From: G963667675 sp964291545 | Lineage (GTDB): Bacteria; Chloroflexota; Dehalococcoidia; Lucifugimonadales; UBA3495 | DNA: 64,000 nt | Reading direction: 5' to 3' | Assembly (NCBI GenBank): GCA_964291545.2 | Contig: OZ219861.1 | Coordinates: forward strand, 1,178,001 to 1,242,000 | Shown: piece by piece, positions 32,254 to 41,356 of the stretch | Layout: each line of letters opens with the position of its first letter | Numbering within the stretch: position 1 is the first letter of the stretch | Notes under the pieces: generated by a model | The model's input: the letters and a program-made list of their open reading frames with translations, nothing else | Told to the model about the DNA's origin: nothing | Database searches by the model: none | Position numbers and translations under genes: made by a program

Positions 32254-33381
32254 ATGCCGCAGGCAGCCTTCGTTTACGACGACGCCCTGGCGCGCCACCA
32301 GCTACGGATGGACCATCCGATGCGGCCGGTGCGCCTGCAGTACACCTATGAACTGCTGCGGGCCTATGGGGCGTTCGAACTGGCGGCCTCGGCGATGACG
32401 CCGCCCCGGGAAGCGACTGAAGAGGAGCTGATGTGGCTTCACGGCGGCGAGTATATTTCGGCGGTGCGGAGCTTCAGCCTGGGCCTGAGCGGCTACGACC
32501 CTCGGCGGTTCAATTTCTCCGCCGGCGGGGACAATCCGACCTATCCGGGGATGTACGATGCGGCGGTGTTGAGCACGGGGGCCTCGCTGGCGGCGGCGGA
32601 ACTGGTGGCCGACGGCAAGGTCGACGCGGCCTTCAGCATTTCCGGCGGCTTGCACCACGCCGCGCCGGACCACGCCTCGGGTTTCTGCGTGTTCAACGAC
32701 CCGGCGCTGGCGATACATTACCTGCTGCGCCGGGGGTTGCGGGTGGCCTACGTGGACATCGACGCGCACCATGGCGACGGGGTGCAACAGGCTTTCTATG
32801 ACGACGACCGCGTCTTGACCATATCGGTGCACGAGTCGGGGCAGTACCTGTTTCCGGGGACGGGATTCGTGCAAGAGCTGGGCGCGGGCAGGGGAGCGGG
32901 CTATTCGGTGAACCTGCCTCTATATCCGTACACGGGAGACGAGGTGTACCTGGAGGCTTTCCATGAAGTGGTCCCGCCGTTGCTGCGGGCGTTTGCGCCG
33001 GACGTGCTGGTGACGCAGTTGGGAATCGACAGCTATCACACCGACCCGCTGACCCACCTGCAAGTGACGACGCGGGGATTCGTAGAGGCGGTGTCGACGT
33101 TCTCGCAGATGGGGATTCCCTGGCTGGCCCTGGGAGGCGGCGGGTACGACGTGATGGCTGTTGCCCGGGCGTGGACGCTGGCCTACGGGGTGATGCTGGG
33201 GGTGGAGTGGCCGGACGCCATTCCGGAGTCGTTTGCCGGTCAGTATGGGGTTACGACACTGAGGGACGCGACTGAGCCGGAGGTCCCCCAGCAGGTGATG
33301 CGGGACGGGCGGCGGTATGCGGAGGAAAGGGTGGCGGAGGTTAAGGAGCGGCTGTTTCCGGTGCACGGGCTGGGGGTTTAG
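32254..33381 (+). CDS. Histone deacetylase-family (AcuC-like) hydrolase
   Basis: A 375-residue class I HDAC-fold zinc hydrolase, like AcuC, which deacetylates acetyl-CoA synthetase in Bacillus. Active-site motifs: SGGLHHAAP (catalytic His pair), VDIDAHHGDGVQQAF (zinc Asp/His), SVHESGQYLFPGTG, and LGGGGYDVMAVARAW. Length and order are typical of the family. GGGAGG lies nine bases before the ATG. No acetoin or acetyl-CoA synthetase gene is nearby, so the target (protein lysine, polyamine or small molecule) is open. Confidence 0.9.
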   Translation: MPQAAFVYDDALARHQLRMDHPMRPVRLQYTYELLRAYGAFELAASAMTPPREATEEELMWLHGGEYISAVRSFSLGLSGYDPRRFNFSAGGDNPTYPGMYDAAVLSTGASLAAAELVADGKVDAAFSISGGLHHAAPDHASGFCVFNDPALAIHYLLRRGLRVAYVDIDAHHGDGVQQAFYDDDRVLTISVHESGQYLFPGTGFVQELGAGRGAGYSVNLPLYPYTGDEVYLEAFHEVVPPLLRAFAPDVLVTQLGIDSYHTDPLTHLQVTTRGFVEAVSTFSQMGIPWLALGGGGYDVMAVARAWTLAYGVMLGVEWPDAIPESFAGQYGVTTLRDATEPEVPQQVMRDGRRYAEERVAEVKERLFPVHGLGV

Positions 33382-33461
33382 TAGCCGGTGGAGACCGTCC
33401 GCGGTGAACTCGTGGGAGAGCTACAGGGTGAACTGGTGGGGAGCTGGTCATCCTTGGCGCC

Positions 33462-33506
33462 GGCTGTCCATTCCCCCTTCGAGAGCCTCAGGACGAACGG
33501 ACAGCC
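33462..33506. repeat. Dispersed stem-loop repeat, copy in reverse orientation
   Basis: GGCTGTCCATTC (33462-33473) and GAACGGACAGCC (33495-33506) are inverted with one mismatch, flanking CCCCTTCGAGAGCCTCAGGAC, the reverse orientation of the core at 502-547. Confidence 0.8.
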
Positions 33507-33536
33507 TAGGGGTTGGGGTGCGACGCCAGAATTGGT

Positions 33537-33848
33537 CTACTGCGGAAAAATATTCTCGCGCAGCATGTTGTTGAGCCGGGTCTGCCAACCGGGGCCGGTG
33601 GACCGGAGATGGGCGGCGATGTCGGCGTCCAACCTGAGGGTTATCCGCTCTTTGACCGGAGCCTTTTGCTTGCCGCGCTTGCGCAGGGAATATTCGACCA
33701 ACTCAGGGTGCACCTCTGCGGCGGGCCGAGCGCGGGCGAACCAATCGTCGTCCAACTCGGGCGCGTCGGGGTCTAAAGCGATGCCCTTGTTAATCTCCAG
33801 TTCTTCCTCAGGAGTTGGGCTGATGTGAGTTGGCTTAAGCTTGGGCAT
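33537..33848 (-). CDS. BrnA-like antitoxin without visible BrnT
   Basis: A 103-residue protein ending in the BrnA antitoxin module: KERITLRLDADIAAHLRSTG, then PGWQTRLNNMLRENI, a ribbon-helix-helix DNA-binding unit. The N-terminal half is Pro/Glu-rich (ISPTPEEELEINKGIALDP and DDDWFARARPA), the usual toxin-contact region. In brnTA operons the BrnT toxin precedes BrnA; here the upstream neighbour is amt and no BrnT frame is seen, so this is an orphan antitoxin or a stand-alone regulator. Confidence 0.8.
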   Translation of the reverse strand: MPKLKPTHISPTPEEELEINKGIALDPDAPELDDDWFARARPAAEVHPELVEYSLRKRGKQKAPVKERITLRLDADIAAHLRSTGPGWQTRLNNMLRENIFPQ

Positions 33849-33860
33849 ATTGCCTAATCT

Positions 33861-33894
33861 CTGTGCGGCCGGCCAACGCGGGCCGGCCGCACAG
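33861..33894. terminator. Perfect 14-bp hairpin after amt
   Basis: CTGTGCGGCCGGCC (33861-33874), loop AACGCG, GGCCGGCCGCACAG (33881-33894). It lies six bases past the amt stop and before the BrnA gene. No T-run follows, so it may also be a protein-binding palindrome. Confidence 0.6.
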
Positions 33895-33900
33895 AGCGTT

Positions 33901-35283
33901 CTAGTCCTCCTCGTCGTACTCTTCAGGCATGACTACGAACTCGGGATAGGCTTCGATGTGCAGTTCGGCCACGTCCTGCCCCAGGCGTTCCGCTTCGGGC
34001 GACACCCGCAGGCCAAAGATCCGGTCCAGGGCCAGCCAGAAGACGCCCGCGGCGGTGAACACGAATGCGCCGATAGCGGCTATGCCCATGAGCTGGATCT
34101 CCCACTGGCCGCCGGCGGCGATGCAGACCGCCATGGTGCCCCAGATGCCGGCGAAGAGGTGCGCGGGAATGGCGCCGACCACGTCGTCGAGCTTGACCAT
34201 CTCCAGGAACTTGAGGCCGCCGGTGCAGAGCAAGCCTCCGATGGCGCCGATGATGACGGCCCAGTAGTGGTCCACGATGTCGGGCCCGGCGGTGATGGAG
34301 ACCAGGCCGGCGATGGCGCCGTTGAGCCCGGCGAAGAGGTCGGTGCGGCCCAGCAGCGGGCGGGACACGGCCAGGGCAGCCATCACCCCGGCGGCGGCGG
34401 CCAGGTTGGTGTTGACCAGCACGTGGCTCATGGACACGGCGTCCAGGGCGCTGCCCAGGGCCAACTGGGACCCGCCGTTGAAGCCGAACCAGCCAAGCCA
34501 GAGGATGAACACCCCCAGGGTCACCAGCAGCACGTTGGACGGTGGAGTGGGCCGAACGGACCCGTCGCGGCGAAACTTGCCCAGCCGCGGGCCAATAATC
34601 AGCACTCCGGCCAGGGCCGCCCAGCCGCCGGTGCTGTGGACAATCGTAGAGCCGGCAAAGTCGCTGAATCCCTGGGCATCGAGCCAGCCTCCGCCCCAGG
34701 TCCAGGCGCCGACTATGGGATAGATGACTGCGGTGAGCACCAGGGTAAACAGGAAGAACAGCCACATTTTTACCCGCTCGGCGATGGCCCCTGAGACAAT
34801 GGAGGCGGCGGTGGCCACGAATACCATCTGGAAGAACCAGTCGGACATGGTGGAGTAGCCGCCCTTAACGACGTCGGCCACCTTCTCGGCCTGACCGCCA
34901 ACCAGGGCGATCTCGGCTGAGGTCGGGCCGTGCAGTCCGTCGATTTTGCCGATGAAGTCGCCGAGCAACTCGCCGTACATGAGCTTGTAGCCGAGGAAGA
35001 AGTAGGCCAGGCCGGCGATGGAGTAAATGCCGATGTTCTTGAGGCAGATCATCGAGGCGTTCTTGGTGCGGACCGCGCCCGACTCCAGCATGGTGAACCC
35101 GGCGCACATCCACATGATGAGGGCGCCCCAGACCAGGAATGCGAAGGTGTTCAAGACGAACTGGGTCTCCTCGTCGACGCCGGCGGCCTGGGCGATGGCC
35201 GGGCGGGCGAGGATGGCGGCGATGGTGATGATACCTGCTATCAGCGTTATGGAGATGCGCTTGTGGCTGGCGAGTAAGCTCAT
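33901..35283 (-). CDS. amt: Ammonium transporter
   Basis: A 460-residue Amt/MEP/Rh channel with about eleven membrane helices and an N-terminal signal-like segment. Conserved features: WMCAGFTMLESGAVRTKN at the substrate vestibule, DFAGSTIVHSTGGWAAL with the first pore His, LGWFGFNGGS and GAIPAHLFAGIWGT with the second pore His region. The C-terminal tail is acidic (EEYDEED). A GlnK/PII partner, usual next to amt, is not in the window. Transport of ammonium for nitrogen supply is expected. Confidence 0.95.
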   Translation of the reverse strand: MSLLASHKRISITLIAGIITIAAILARPAIAQAAGVDEETQFVLNTFAFLVWGALIMWMCAGFTMLESGAVRTKNASMICLKNIGIYSIAGLAYFFLGYKLMYGELLGDFIGKIDGLHGPTSAEIALVGGQAEKVADVVKGGYSTMSDWFFQMVFVATAASIVSGAIAERVKMWLFFLFTLVLTAVIYPIVGAWTWGGGWLDAQGFSDFAGSTIVHSTGGWAALAGVLIIGPRLGKFRRDGSVRPTPPSNVLLVTLGVFILWLGWFGFNGGSQLALGSALDAVSMSHVLVNTNLAAAAGVMAALAVSRPLLGRTDLFAGLNGAIAGLVSITAGPDIVDHYWAVIIGAIGGLLCTGGLKFLEMVKLDDVVGAIPAHLFAGIWGTMAVCIAAGGQWEIQLMGIAAIGAFVFTAAGVFWLALDRIFGLRVSPEAERLGQDVAELHIEAYPEFVVMPEEYDEED

Positions 35284-35385
35284 AGGTCCTCTCAGGATAT
35301 GAAATGACTCGACCGGGGGGAAGTCCGAGGGTGCGGTCAGGGTCTATTTTTGACCAAGCCGCCGGGATTTGCAAGGGGAGGGGGG

Positions 35386-38300
35386 TTACAGACCGGGCGC
35401 CGGTTTGAAGACCAACTCGGGCACCACGACCTCCCAGCTGTCGCAACGAAGGCCCGTTTGATATTGGGTATCTGATTTATCTCGGTCCCAAGTGACGATG
35501 GCGAACACGGTAGCAAAGGCGCATACCATGTCTTTGGGGGGCTGGAAACTACCAGCGAGCTGCCCTACGACTGTACCGCTTTGATCCAGGAGGTCCCAAC
35601 GGCCAGATCCGTCCCTGACGTCTAAATTTTCGCCGGGCGACAGGGCGGCAATGGCGCGATGCACCGGGTCGCGGGAAGGCTTGTACCCGGCGAAGCTCAG
35701 GAAAACGTCGCTTAGGTCCAGTCGGTAGTACCTGCGGGAAAGCTCTGCCGGAGCCGGTGAAAGTTCACCGGACTGCTCCCGACGCAGCACTGAAGGAGCG
35801 TCAGTCAGGGCATCCTGAAGGCGGTGAGGCCCAGGGAAGCGGGCAAGGGTCAAAGTTTGGCGGGCCCGGGTCATGGCCACGTAGTAGAGGCGGCGCGGCG
35901 CATCGGGGTCCTCGCCGGTACCGACGCGGTCCCAGGCCCCGTCCAACACGACGACGTGGTCGAACTCCAAGCCCTTGGCCCTATGGGCGGTGAGCAACAG
36001 AAGCCCACGCTGCTTGCGGCGGGCCTCCCGCGCCCACTCGGCCAGCCATTCTATGAAGTGGTCCACCGGAGTTTCTGCGTCGCCGGTCTCCATCCGGTAC
36101 CCGGCTAGAGCCTCGGACAGCAAGTCGACCCAAGGGCCTGAGGGTTGCCGGGCCAGCCAGTCGTCCAAGTCTGCTCCGGTGACTAGGGATGAGTCCCGAC
36201 TGCGGAGCCAGTTCACAAGGGCCTGGGTCTCCCGTAGCCGCCAGACACCGGAGAAGTCCTCGTTGGCTACCTGCACGGGTAGATTTTCAAGTTCGCATAG
36301 GCTGCGCACCGGGTCCAGGTAGCTCCACTCGCGGGCGACCACGGCGCATCTAGACCAGTCCCAGTCGGGGGTGAGGTGGGACAGCCTGGTCAGTTCGGCG
36401 ACGACCGCCTGGGCCTGGGTGCCAGGGGAGTCTCCTACGGGCAGAATCTGGACCTTGCCCCTGGCGACGGGGTCCAGCATTGCCCAGTCACCGCCCGGCG
36501 GAGCTTTCTCCCGCGCCCGGTTGACGTGAATGGGACGGTCTGTCTTCATGCGGTCCCGGGCCGGCGCTATGGCCTGGTTGGCGGTGTCGATGATGTGCCT
36601 GGTGGAGCGGTAGTTATCCGTAAGGTAGTTTGGCGAGGCGTTGTAGTCCGCCTGGAACTCGCGAATGAACTTTACCGATGAGCCTTTGAATGAGTAGATA
36701 TTCTGGTCGTCGTCGCCCACGGCAAAGAGGCTGAGCTTGTCGTCCTCCTGGGGCAGGGTCCTACCTGCCAGTGCCGAGATTAGTTGGTATTCGTCCTGAC
36801 CGACGTCCTGATACTCGTCGACAAGTATCCAGCGGAAGCCCGCCAGCAGCCGGGCCCTCTGCTCGTCCGCCTCGCCGGGGGGCAGCCCTTCTCCACGCAA
36901 CAGTTGTACGGCATCGCGAAGGATTTGCTGGAAGTCTGTATCGTCCGCGAGCCTTGCCCGCCCGGTGAAGCTAGCCCCGACGAGCCGCATGGCAAGGGCG
37001 TGGCAGGTGAGGACCATGACCCCGCGGGCGTCGTCGCCGATGAGGTCGGCCAACCGGCGGCGAATTTCCAGGGCGGCGTGGCGGTTATAAGCGAGAGCCA
37101 AGATGCCGCGAGGATCTTCGCGTCGAACACGGACCAAGTAGGCAATGCGATGGACCAACACCCGGGTCTTGCCGGAACCGGGGCCGGCGAGCACCAGGAC
37201 GTTGGGTTGCTCGTGGTCGTCTGCCACTATGCAGCGTTGGAATGGGTTATTGAGGCTTTCCACGATGGCCCGCCAAGACTCGGGAGTAGTCTGTCGGGAA
37301 AGCTCCTTGTCTCGATTGGGGAGCCAGAGGTCCAGGAACTCGCCCCGCCTGAGCCTGAAATAGTCCAAGGCCAGACGCAAGGCTTCAGCCATGGCCCCTA
37401 GGCCCCGCTGCACGTACTCCATCATCACGTGAATCTGGAGCACTTGTTCATCGTAGTGAATCTTCAGGGGCTCGAAGTCGGCCTGGGCGAAACGACGGCG
37501 CTCCGGCCGCAGCTTGATGGTCATTGCGGGGCGAAACACGGTGAGCCCCTTGTTCAGCCGGATGACTTCTTGCTCGTGGAGCCATAGCAGGGCGCGGTCC
37601 ATCGCCTTGGCGGGGTCCTTGACCTCGTTCATCAGGACCATGTCGGACTTTACGGCATCCAGCAGCTTGCCCATGGTGGTCTCGGCCAGCAGATCCGTGC
37701 CACGGCTGCCGGGTGGGAGGCAGGCAAGCAGATGGTCCAGCAACCTAGCGGCAGTGTTGCGGCGACGCTGGGCAATCGTATCCAGGTCTTGCCACTCACG
37801 CTGCAAGGTGACATACATGGTTTCGCCGTCGCGCTGACGTACGCCCAGGCTTCCTCCTTCTCCGCCCTCTCCCCGGCCATCGGCGGCGATGCTGCGGACG
37901 ATGCGTCTGAGAAGTTCGGGCAAAGCGTGTTGGTAGCCATCGTCCTTGAGTCTTTGCGTAACTTGACGGAGATGCATGGGATGGGACTCGCCGATTTCCA
38001 CGTCGGGGGCTGCCTCTCGGAGGTGGTCGATCAGGGCTTCCTCCAAGTCCGACGCTTGCTGGAAGCGTTGTTTTGAGGTGCGCTGAACGCCGGTGTGGAC
38101 GTAGGCGGTAAGCACTGTGTCGTTGCTGGCGATGCCCAGGCGTTCGAGGTCGTAGAGAGCGGCACGGACTCCTTCTGAGTTGAGACCCGCTGCGGACATA
38201 AGTTCGTCGGTGGAGATTCCCTCGTCAGGGTCAGCTCCGAAAAGTGTTTCTACTATGTCCACGAGCCGACGACGGTAGTCCGCCGTGATGCAGGCCTTGT

Positions 38301-40536
38301 TGAGCCTGGCGGACGCTTGGTCCATGGAACTCACTCGCAGGGAGGAGGGGAACACCTGCACCCGGTTCTGCTCCCTGGTCAACAATTCAGCGTCCTCCAG
38401 CCATGCGATGGCGGTGCGGGTCCTGGTATCGTCGGTGGCGGAGTCCCGCCTGAAGGCGTAGTATTCATCCTCGGCGAGGATCTCGCCGGCAGTCGCCACG
38501 AGACCGCCGTCGGACTGACTTTTGCGGTCCAGATTCCTGAGGGCCTTTAGGACGGCCTGAATCTCCCGTTGGGTCAGCCGGGAGTTGCGGGACATGCTGA
38601 ACTGCTGCTCCACGTCGTCATGGGCGTAGAGGAGGACGCAGCGGGCAGCCCGCTGGTCGCGACCGGCGCGGCCCGCCTCCTGGAGATAGTTTTCCAGAGA
38701 GCCGGGTACGTCGGCGTGGACCACCAGGCGCACGTCGGGCTTGTCTATTCCCATGCCAAAGGCGTTGGTTGCTACGATGATGCGCAACTCACCGTTTATG
38801 AAGCTATCTTGGACGTTTTTCTTAGTCTCCGGGGGAACACCGCCATGGAAATAGCCGGCCTGCAACCCTTTTTCTTGGAGGAATTGGGAGACTTCTTCGG
38901 TGTGACGCCGGGTCGCGCAATAGACGATGGCGCCGCCCGGCTCATCGGCAGGCAAATGGTCGTCCAGTATCTGGTAGATGTGGGCGAACTTCTCGCCGCC
39001 ACTGGTGGGGATCACTACGAATTCCAGGTTGGAGCGCTGGGCACCGCCGTCGAAGACCCTGAGCGCGACACCGAGTTCCTTTTGGAAGTAGTCCACGATT
39101 TCGGCGATGACGTCTGGCTTGGCGGTGGCGGTCAGACACAACACGGGCGGGGGCGGGTCTTCACCGGATTTTTCGCGGATGAAGCGGCCTATGTAGAGGT
39201 AGTCGGGACGGAAGTCATGCCCCCACTTGGACAGGCAGTGGGCCTCGTCCAGGACCCATGCTCCAATCGCCCGCTGGTCCAGGACACGACGCACAGAGAC
39301 GCTGCGAAGCTGCTCCGGAGATATGATGAGTATGGCGGCGTCTCCAAGGCGGACCCGGTCCAGGGCGTCGGTCCGTTCCGGCATAGACAGAAGGCCGTTA
39401 ATAGTCACGCAGGACCTGATGTGGCGGTCTTCCAACCCCTTCACTTGATCGGCCATTAAGGCGACCAAAGGCGAAATCACCACAGTCAGGGCGCCTGTCT
39501 TGTCGTAACGGGACAGGGCTGGAATCTGGTAACAGAGGGACTTGCCGGCGCCGGTGGGCATGATGCCTAGCACGTGCTCTCCGGCCATGGCGGCCTCGAC
39601 GATAGCTTGCTGCATGGGCCGTCCGGACTCGTCGACAGGCTCTTCCCGGAAGGAGGCATAGCCGAACCAGCGAGTAAGTTCTTTTCCGGCGTCGTGGCGG
39701 TCACGACACCAGGCGCAGGCTGAATCGGCGCACGGGGTATCACGCAGCCGCCGCACTAGCCGCCCCGCCTCAGGAAACTGATGCCGTACCCAGGGAGGCA
39801 TGACGGAGTTGCCCCCGGCTACCGACAACCAGGCCAAGGCATAGGCGAGGGGCCAGCCCTGTCGGACGGCATCGGCCATGATCTCGTCGATATATGTCCG
39901 GCAAGCGTTGTGGTCCAGGAGTCTCAGAATAGCGTCACGGGCTTGGGTGTCGGACGGACGTTGGGAACTGCGCAGAAACGCGAAAACTTTGTCAAAACCC
40001 TTTCCGTCCTCACCAGTAGTGAGCCAGTGCCAAGCGGTCAACAAGTCCGGGTGGGCATCCCGGAGAGCCTTTTGCTGCTCGGCAAAGACCTGCAAGGCAA
40101 GTCTGGCGTCGAGTTCGGGGTCGTTAATCCGCCCACGCTTAAGCTGGCCGTCCTGGTAGTGCTTGACCAGATCGTGGTAGGGGTTGCGGGGGAAGGCGAG
40201 GGGATTGAGCATGAGGGTATCAACCGCTGGTAGTCGCAAGAGCTTGAGGCCGGGGTTAACGGCGCGTAGGTGGGGGAGGTCGAAGGCAATTAGATTGTGC
40301 CCAACCAGGAAGCCAACGCCTGAGGCCAGGTCGTCGAGGCGGGCCAACGCCGAGGCCAGATCGGCGCGACCCTTGGGAAAAGCGAAAGACTGACCTGTAT
40401 CAGGGCGCACCCCAGCAAATTTGTGAATGCGGCGATCGTCTTTGCCAACCTCGAGGTCTATCGATAGGCAGTTGTCTAGTGGGCCTGGGGCGGCCAGGTA
40501 TTGAGCCGGGGGCTTGTTGCGAGGACGGGTTGGCAT
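35386..40536 (-). CDS. Exonuclease-RecQ-UvrD fusion helicase
   Basis: A 1716-residue protein joining three activities. About 20-190: a DEDD-type 3'-5' exonuclease-like domain (SIDLEVGK, VGHNLIAFDLPHL, VDTLMLNPLAF, NDPELDARLA). About 268-275: a Cys cluster (CADSACAWC). About 300-800: a RecQ SF2 helicase, with PTGAGKSLCYQ, LDEAHCLSKWGHDFR and AGRAGRD. About 1105-1640: a UvrD/PcrA SF1 helicase, with AGPGSGKTRVL, VDEYQDV, GDDDQNIYSFKG, TAHRAKGLEFD and YVAMTRARQ. All ATPase motifs look intact. ATG 40536 is preferred because ATG 40590 overlaps a TATAAT box. Likely a DNA repair or foreign-DNA processing machine; no defence genes adjoin it. Confidence 0.9.
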   Translation of the reverse strand: MPTRPRNKPPAQYLAAPGPLDNCLSIDLEVGKDDRRIHKFAGVRPDTGQSFAFPKGRADLASALARLDDLASGVGFLVGHNLIAFDLPHLRAVNPGLKLLRLPAVDTLMLNPLAFPRNPYHDLVKHYQDGQLKRGRINDPELDARLALQVFAEQQKALRDAHPDLLTAWHWLTTGEDGKGFDKVFAFLRSSQRPSDTQARDAILRLLDHNACRTYIDEIMADAVRQGWPLAYALAWLSVAGGNSVMPPWVRHQFPEAGRLVRRLRDTPCADSACAWCRDRHDAGKELTRWFGYASFREEPVDESGRPMQQAIVEAAMAGEHVLGIMPTGAGKSLCYQIPALSRYDKTGALTVVISPLVALMADQVKGLEDRHIRSCVTINGLLSMPERTDALDRVRLGDAAILIISPEQLRSVSVRRVLDQRAIGAWVLDEAHCLSKWGHDFRPDYLYIGRFIREKSGEDPPPPVLCLTATAKPDVIAEIVDYFQKELGVALRVFDGGAQRSNLEFVVIPTSGGEKFAHIYQILDDHLPADEPGGAIVYCATRRHTEEVSQFLQEKGLQAGYFHGGVPPETKKNVQDSFINGELRIIVATNAFGMGIDKPDVRLVVHADVPGSLENYLQEAGRAGRDQRAARCVLLYAHDDVEQQFSMSRNSRLTQREIQAVLKALRNLDRKSQSDGGLVATAGEILAEDEYYAFRRDSATDDTRTRTAIAWLEDAELLTREQNRVQVFPSSLRVSSMDQASARLNKACITADYRRRLVDIVETLFGADPDEGISTDELMSAAGLNSEGVRAALYDLERLGIASNDTVLTAYVHTGVQRTSKQRFQQASDLEEALIDHLREAAPDVEIGESHPMHLRQVTQRLKDDGYQHALPELLRRIVRSIAADGRGEGGEGGSLGVRQRDGETMYVTLQREWQDLDTIAQRRRNTAARLLDHLLACLPPGSRGTDLLAETTMGKLLDAVKSDMVLMNEVKDPAKAMDRALLWLHEQEVIRLNKGLTVFRPAMTIKLRPERRRFAQADFEPLKIHYDEQVLQIHVMMEYVQRGLGAMAEALRLALDYFRLRRGEFLDLWLPNRDKELSRQTTPESWRAIVESLNNPFQRCIVADDHEQPNVLVLAGPGSGKTRVLVHRIAYLVRVRREDPRGILALAYNRHAALEIRRRLADLIGDDARGVMVLTCHALAMRLVGASFTGRARLADDTDFQQILRDAVQLLRGEGLPPGEADEQRARLLAGFRWILVDEYQDVGQDEYQLISALAGRTLPQEDDKLSLFAVGDDDQNIYSFKGSSVKFIREFQADYNASPNYLTDNYRSTRHIIDTANQAIAPARDRMKTDRPIHVNRAREKAPPGGDWAMLDPVARGKVQILPVGDSPGTQAQAVVAELTRLSHLTPDWDWSRCAVVAREWSYLDPVRSLCELENLPVQVANEDFSGVWRLRETQALVNWLRSRDSSLVTGADLDDWLARQPSGPWVDLLSEALAGYRMETGDAETPVDHFIEWLAEWAREARRKQRGLLLLTAHRAKGLEFDHVVVLDGAWDRVGTGEDPDAPRRLYYVAMTRARQTLTLARFPGPHRLQDALTDAPSVLRREQSGELSPAPAELSRRYYRLDLSDVFLSFAGYKPSRDPVHRAIAALSPGENLDVRDGSGRWDLLDQSGTVVGQLAGSFQPPKDMVCAFATVFAIVTWDRDKSDTQYQTGLRCDSWEVVVPELVFKPAPGL

Positions 40537-40588
40537 GTTGATCGGGCGGCTTGCGTTTACTTGGGTGTAGGCCCGGCCTACGCAGTGC

Positions 40589-40594
40589 ATTATA
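40589..40594 (-). promoter_or_regulatory. Candidate -10 box for the fusion helicase
   Basis: A perfect TATAAT on the minus strand (40594-40589) overlapping an upstream in-frame ATG. No good -35 at 16-18 bases. Confidence 0.4.
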
Positions 40595-40893
40595 CAAGGG
40601 GTTGGGTGTTTTTACTTGAGTGTTGTCTCCCCGTTGGTGTTGCTCCGCTTACGCCCCGTTCGCCTAGTTCGACAAGCCTGTCCTGACGGAACCCGAAGCC
40701 CCCCGCAACTACTGACATTTCGCGCTTGCGCACACCCGTACCCCATCCCTATGCTGTCAGTAGGCAGGTTTCACCCCTGCCGAATCTAAAGACCGGCCAC
40801 TGAGGCCCCATGGCTCTAAATGTCTCAAAATGGCACAGGAAAAAAGACTCCCTGCCCCTCAATCCCCTTCCGCCAGGCACGGGAGGTGGCCAA

Positions 40894-41208
40894 ATGAACC
40901 TTAGCTCTTTGCAGTCCCGCGTCCGCTCCCTACGCCGCAAAATGGCCAAACCCTACGCCCAGCTTATGATTCAGCGCATGACCGACGAAGTCTGCGACCA
41001 GTGGGCCAACGCCAAGGGCCTGAAACAGACCCTACCCAACCCACAAGAATTCGTGCGCAAGATCGTCAAAGCGGGCTTCCGGCTCCCCACCTTCACCGGT
41101 GCGGTGCTCTACCTCGAAGCCTGCAACAAACGTCGAAACCAGCCCTATCCGGACTACCTCCTCGGCCTCCTCCTACCCTGGGCCACCTATAGCTACGCCG
41201 TAGACTGA
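40894..41208 (+). CDS. Small basic protein of unknown function
   Basis: A 104-residue, Arg/Lys-rich, helical protein (LQSRVRSLRRKMAKPYAQL, then EFVRKIVKAGFRLPTFTGA, LYLEACNKRRN and a YLLGLLLPWATY tail). ATG 40894 is preceded by GGGAGGTGG; ATG 40810 would add 28 residues of Pro/Lys-rich, less typical sequence. I recall similar short proteins in other Chloroflexota without a function. Divergently placed from the fusion helicase. Confidence 0.6.
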   Translation: MNLSSLQSRVRSLRRKMAKPYAQLMIQRMTDEVCDQWANAKGLKQTLPNPQEFVRKIVKAGFRLPTFTGAVLYLEACNKRRNQPYPDYLLGLLLPWATYSYAVD

Positions 41209-41254
41209 AGACCGCCTTTCCCAGGCCATCTCCTGATTTCCCATTGGCATAAAG

Positions 41255-41283
41255 TTGAGGGGCGGGGGTGGTTGGCCTATAAT
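41255..41283 (+). promoter_or_regulatory. Candidate sigma-70 promoter for dnaJ-prmA
   Basis: TTGAGG (41255-41260), 17 bases, perfect TATAAT (41278-41283), about 75 bases before dnaJ. No CIRCE element was seen. Confidence 0.6.
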
Positions 41284-41356
41284 AGGTTGGTTATGGCCGC
41301 GCAGCTTTGGGATGTGACCCACGGGCGGCGGCGCTAGTCACTCCAGGCGGTTTTTG

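Noticed and set aside
35386..41208. Phage defence island around the fusion helicase
   Set aside because: No restriction, nuclease, integrase or other defence gene adjoins it; neighbours are amt and dnaJ.
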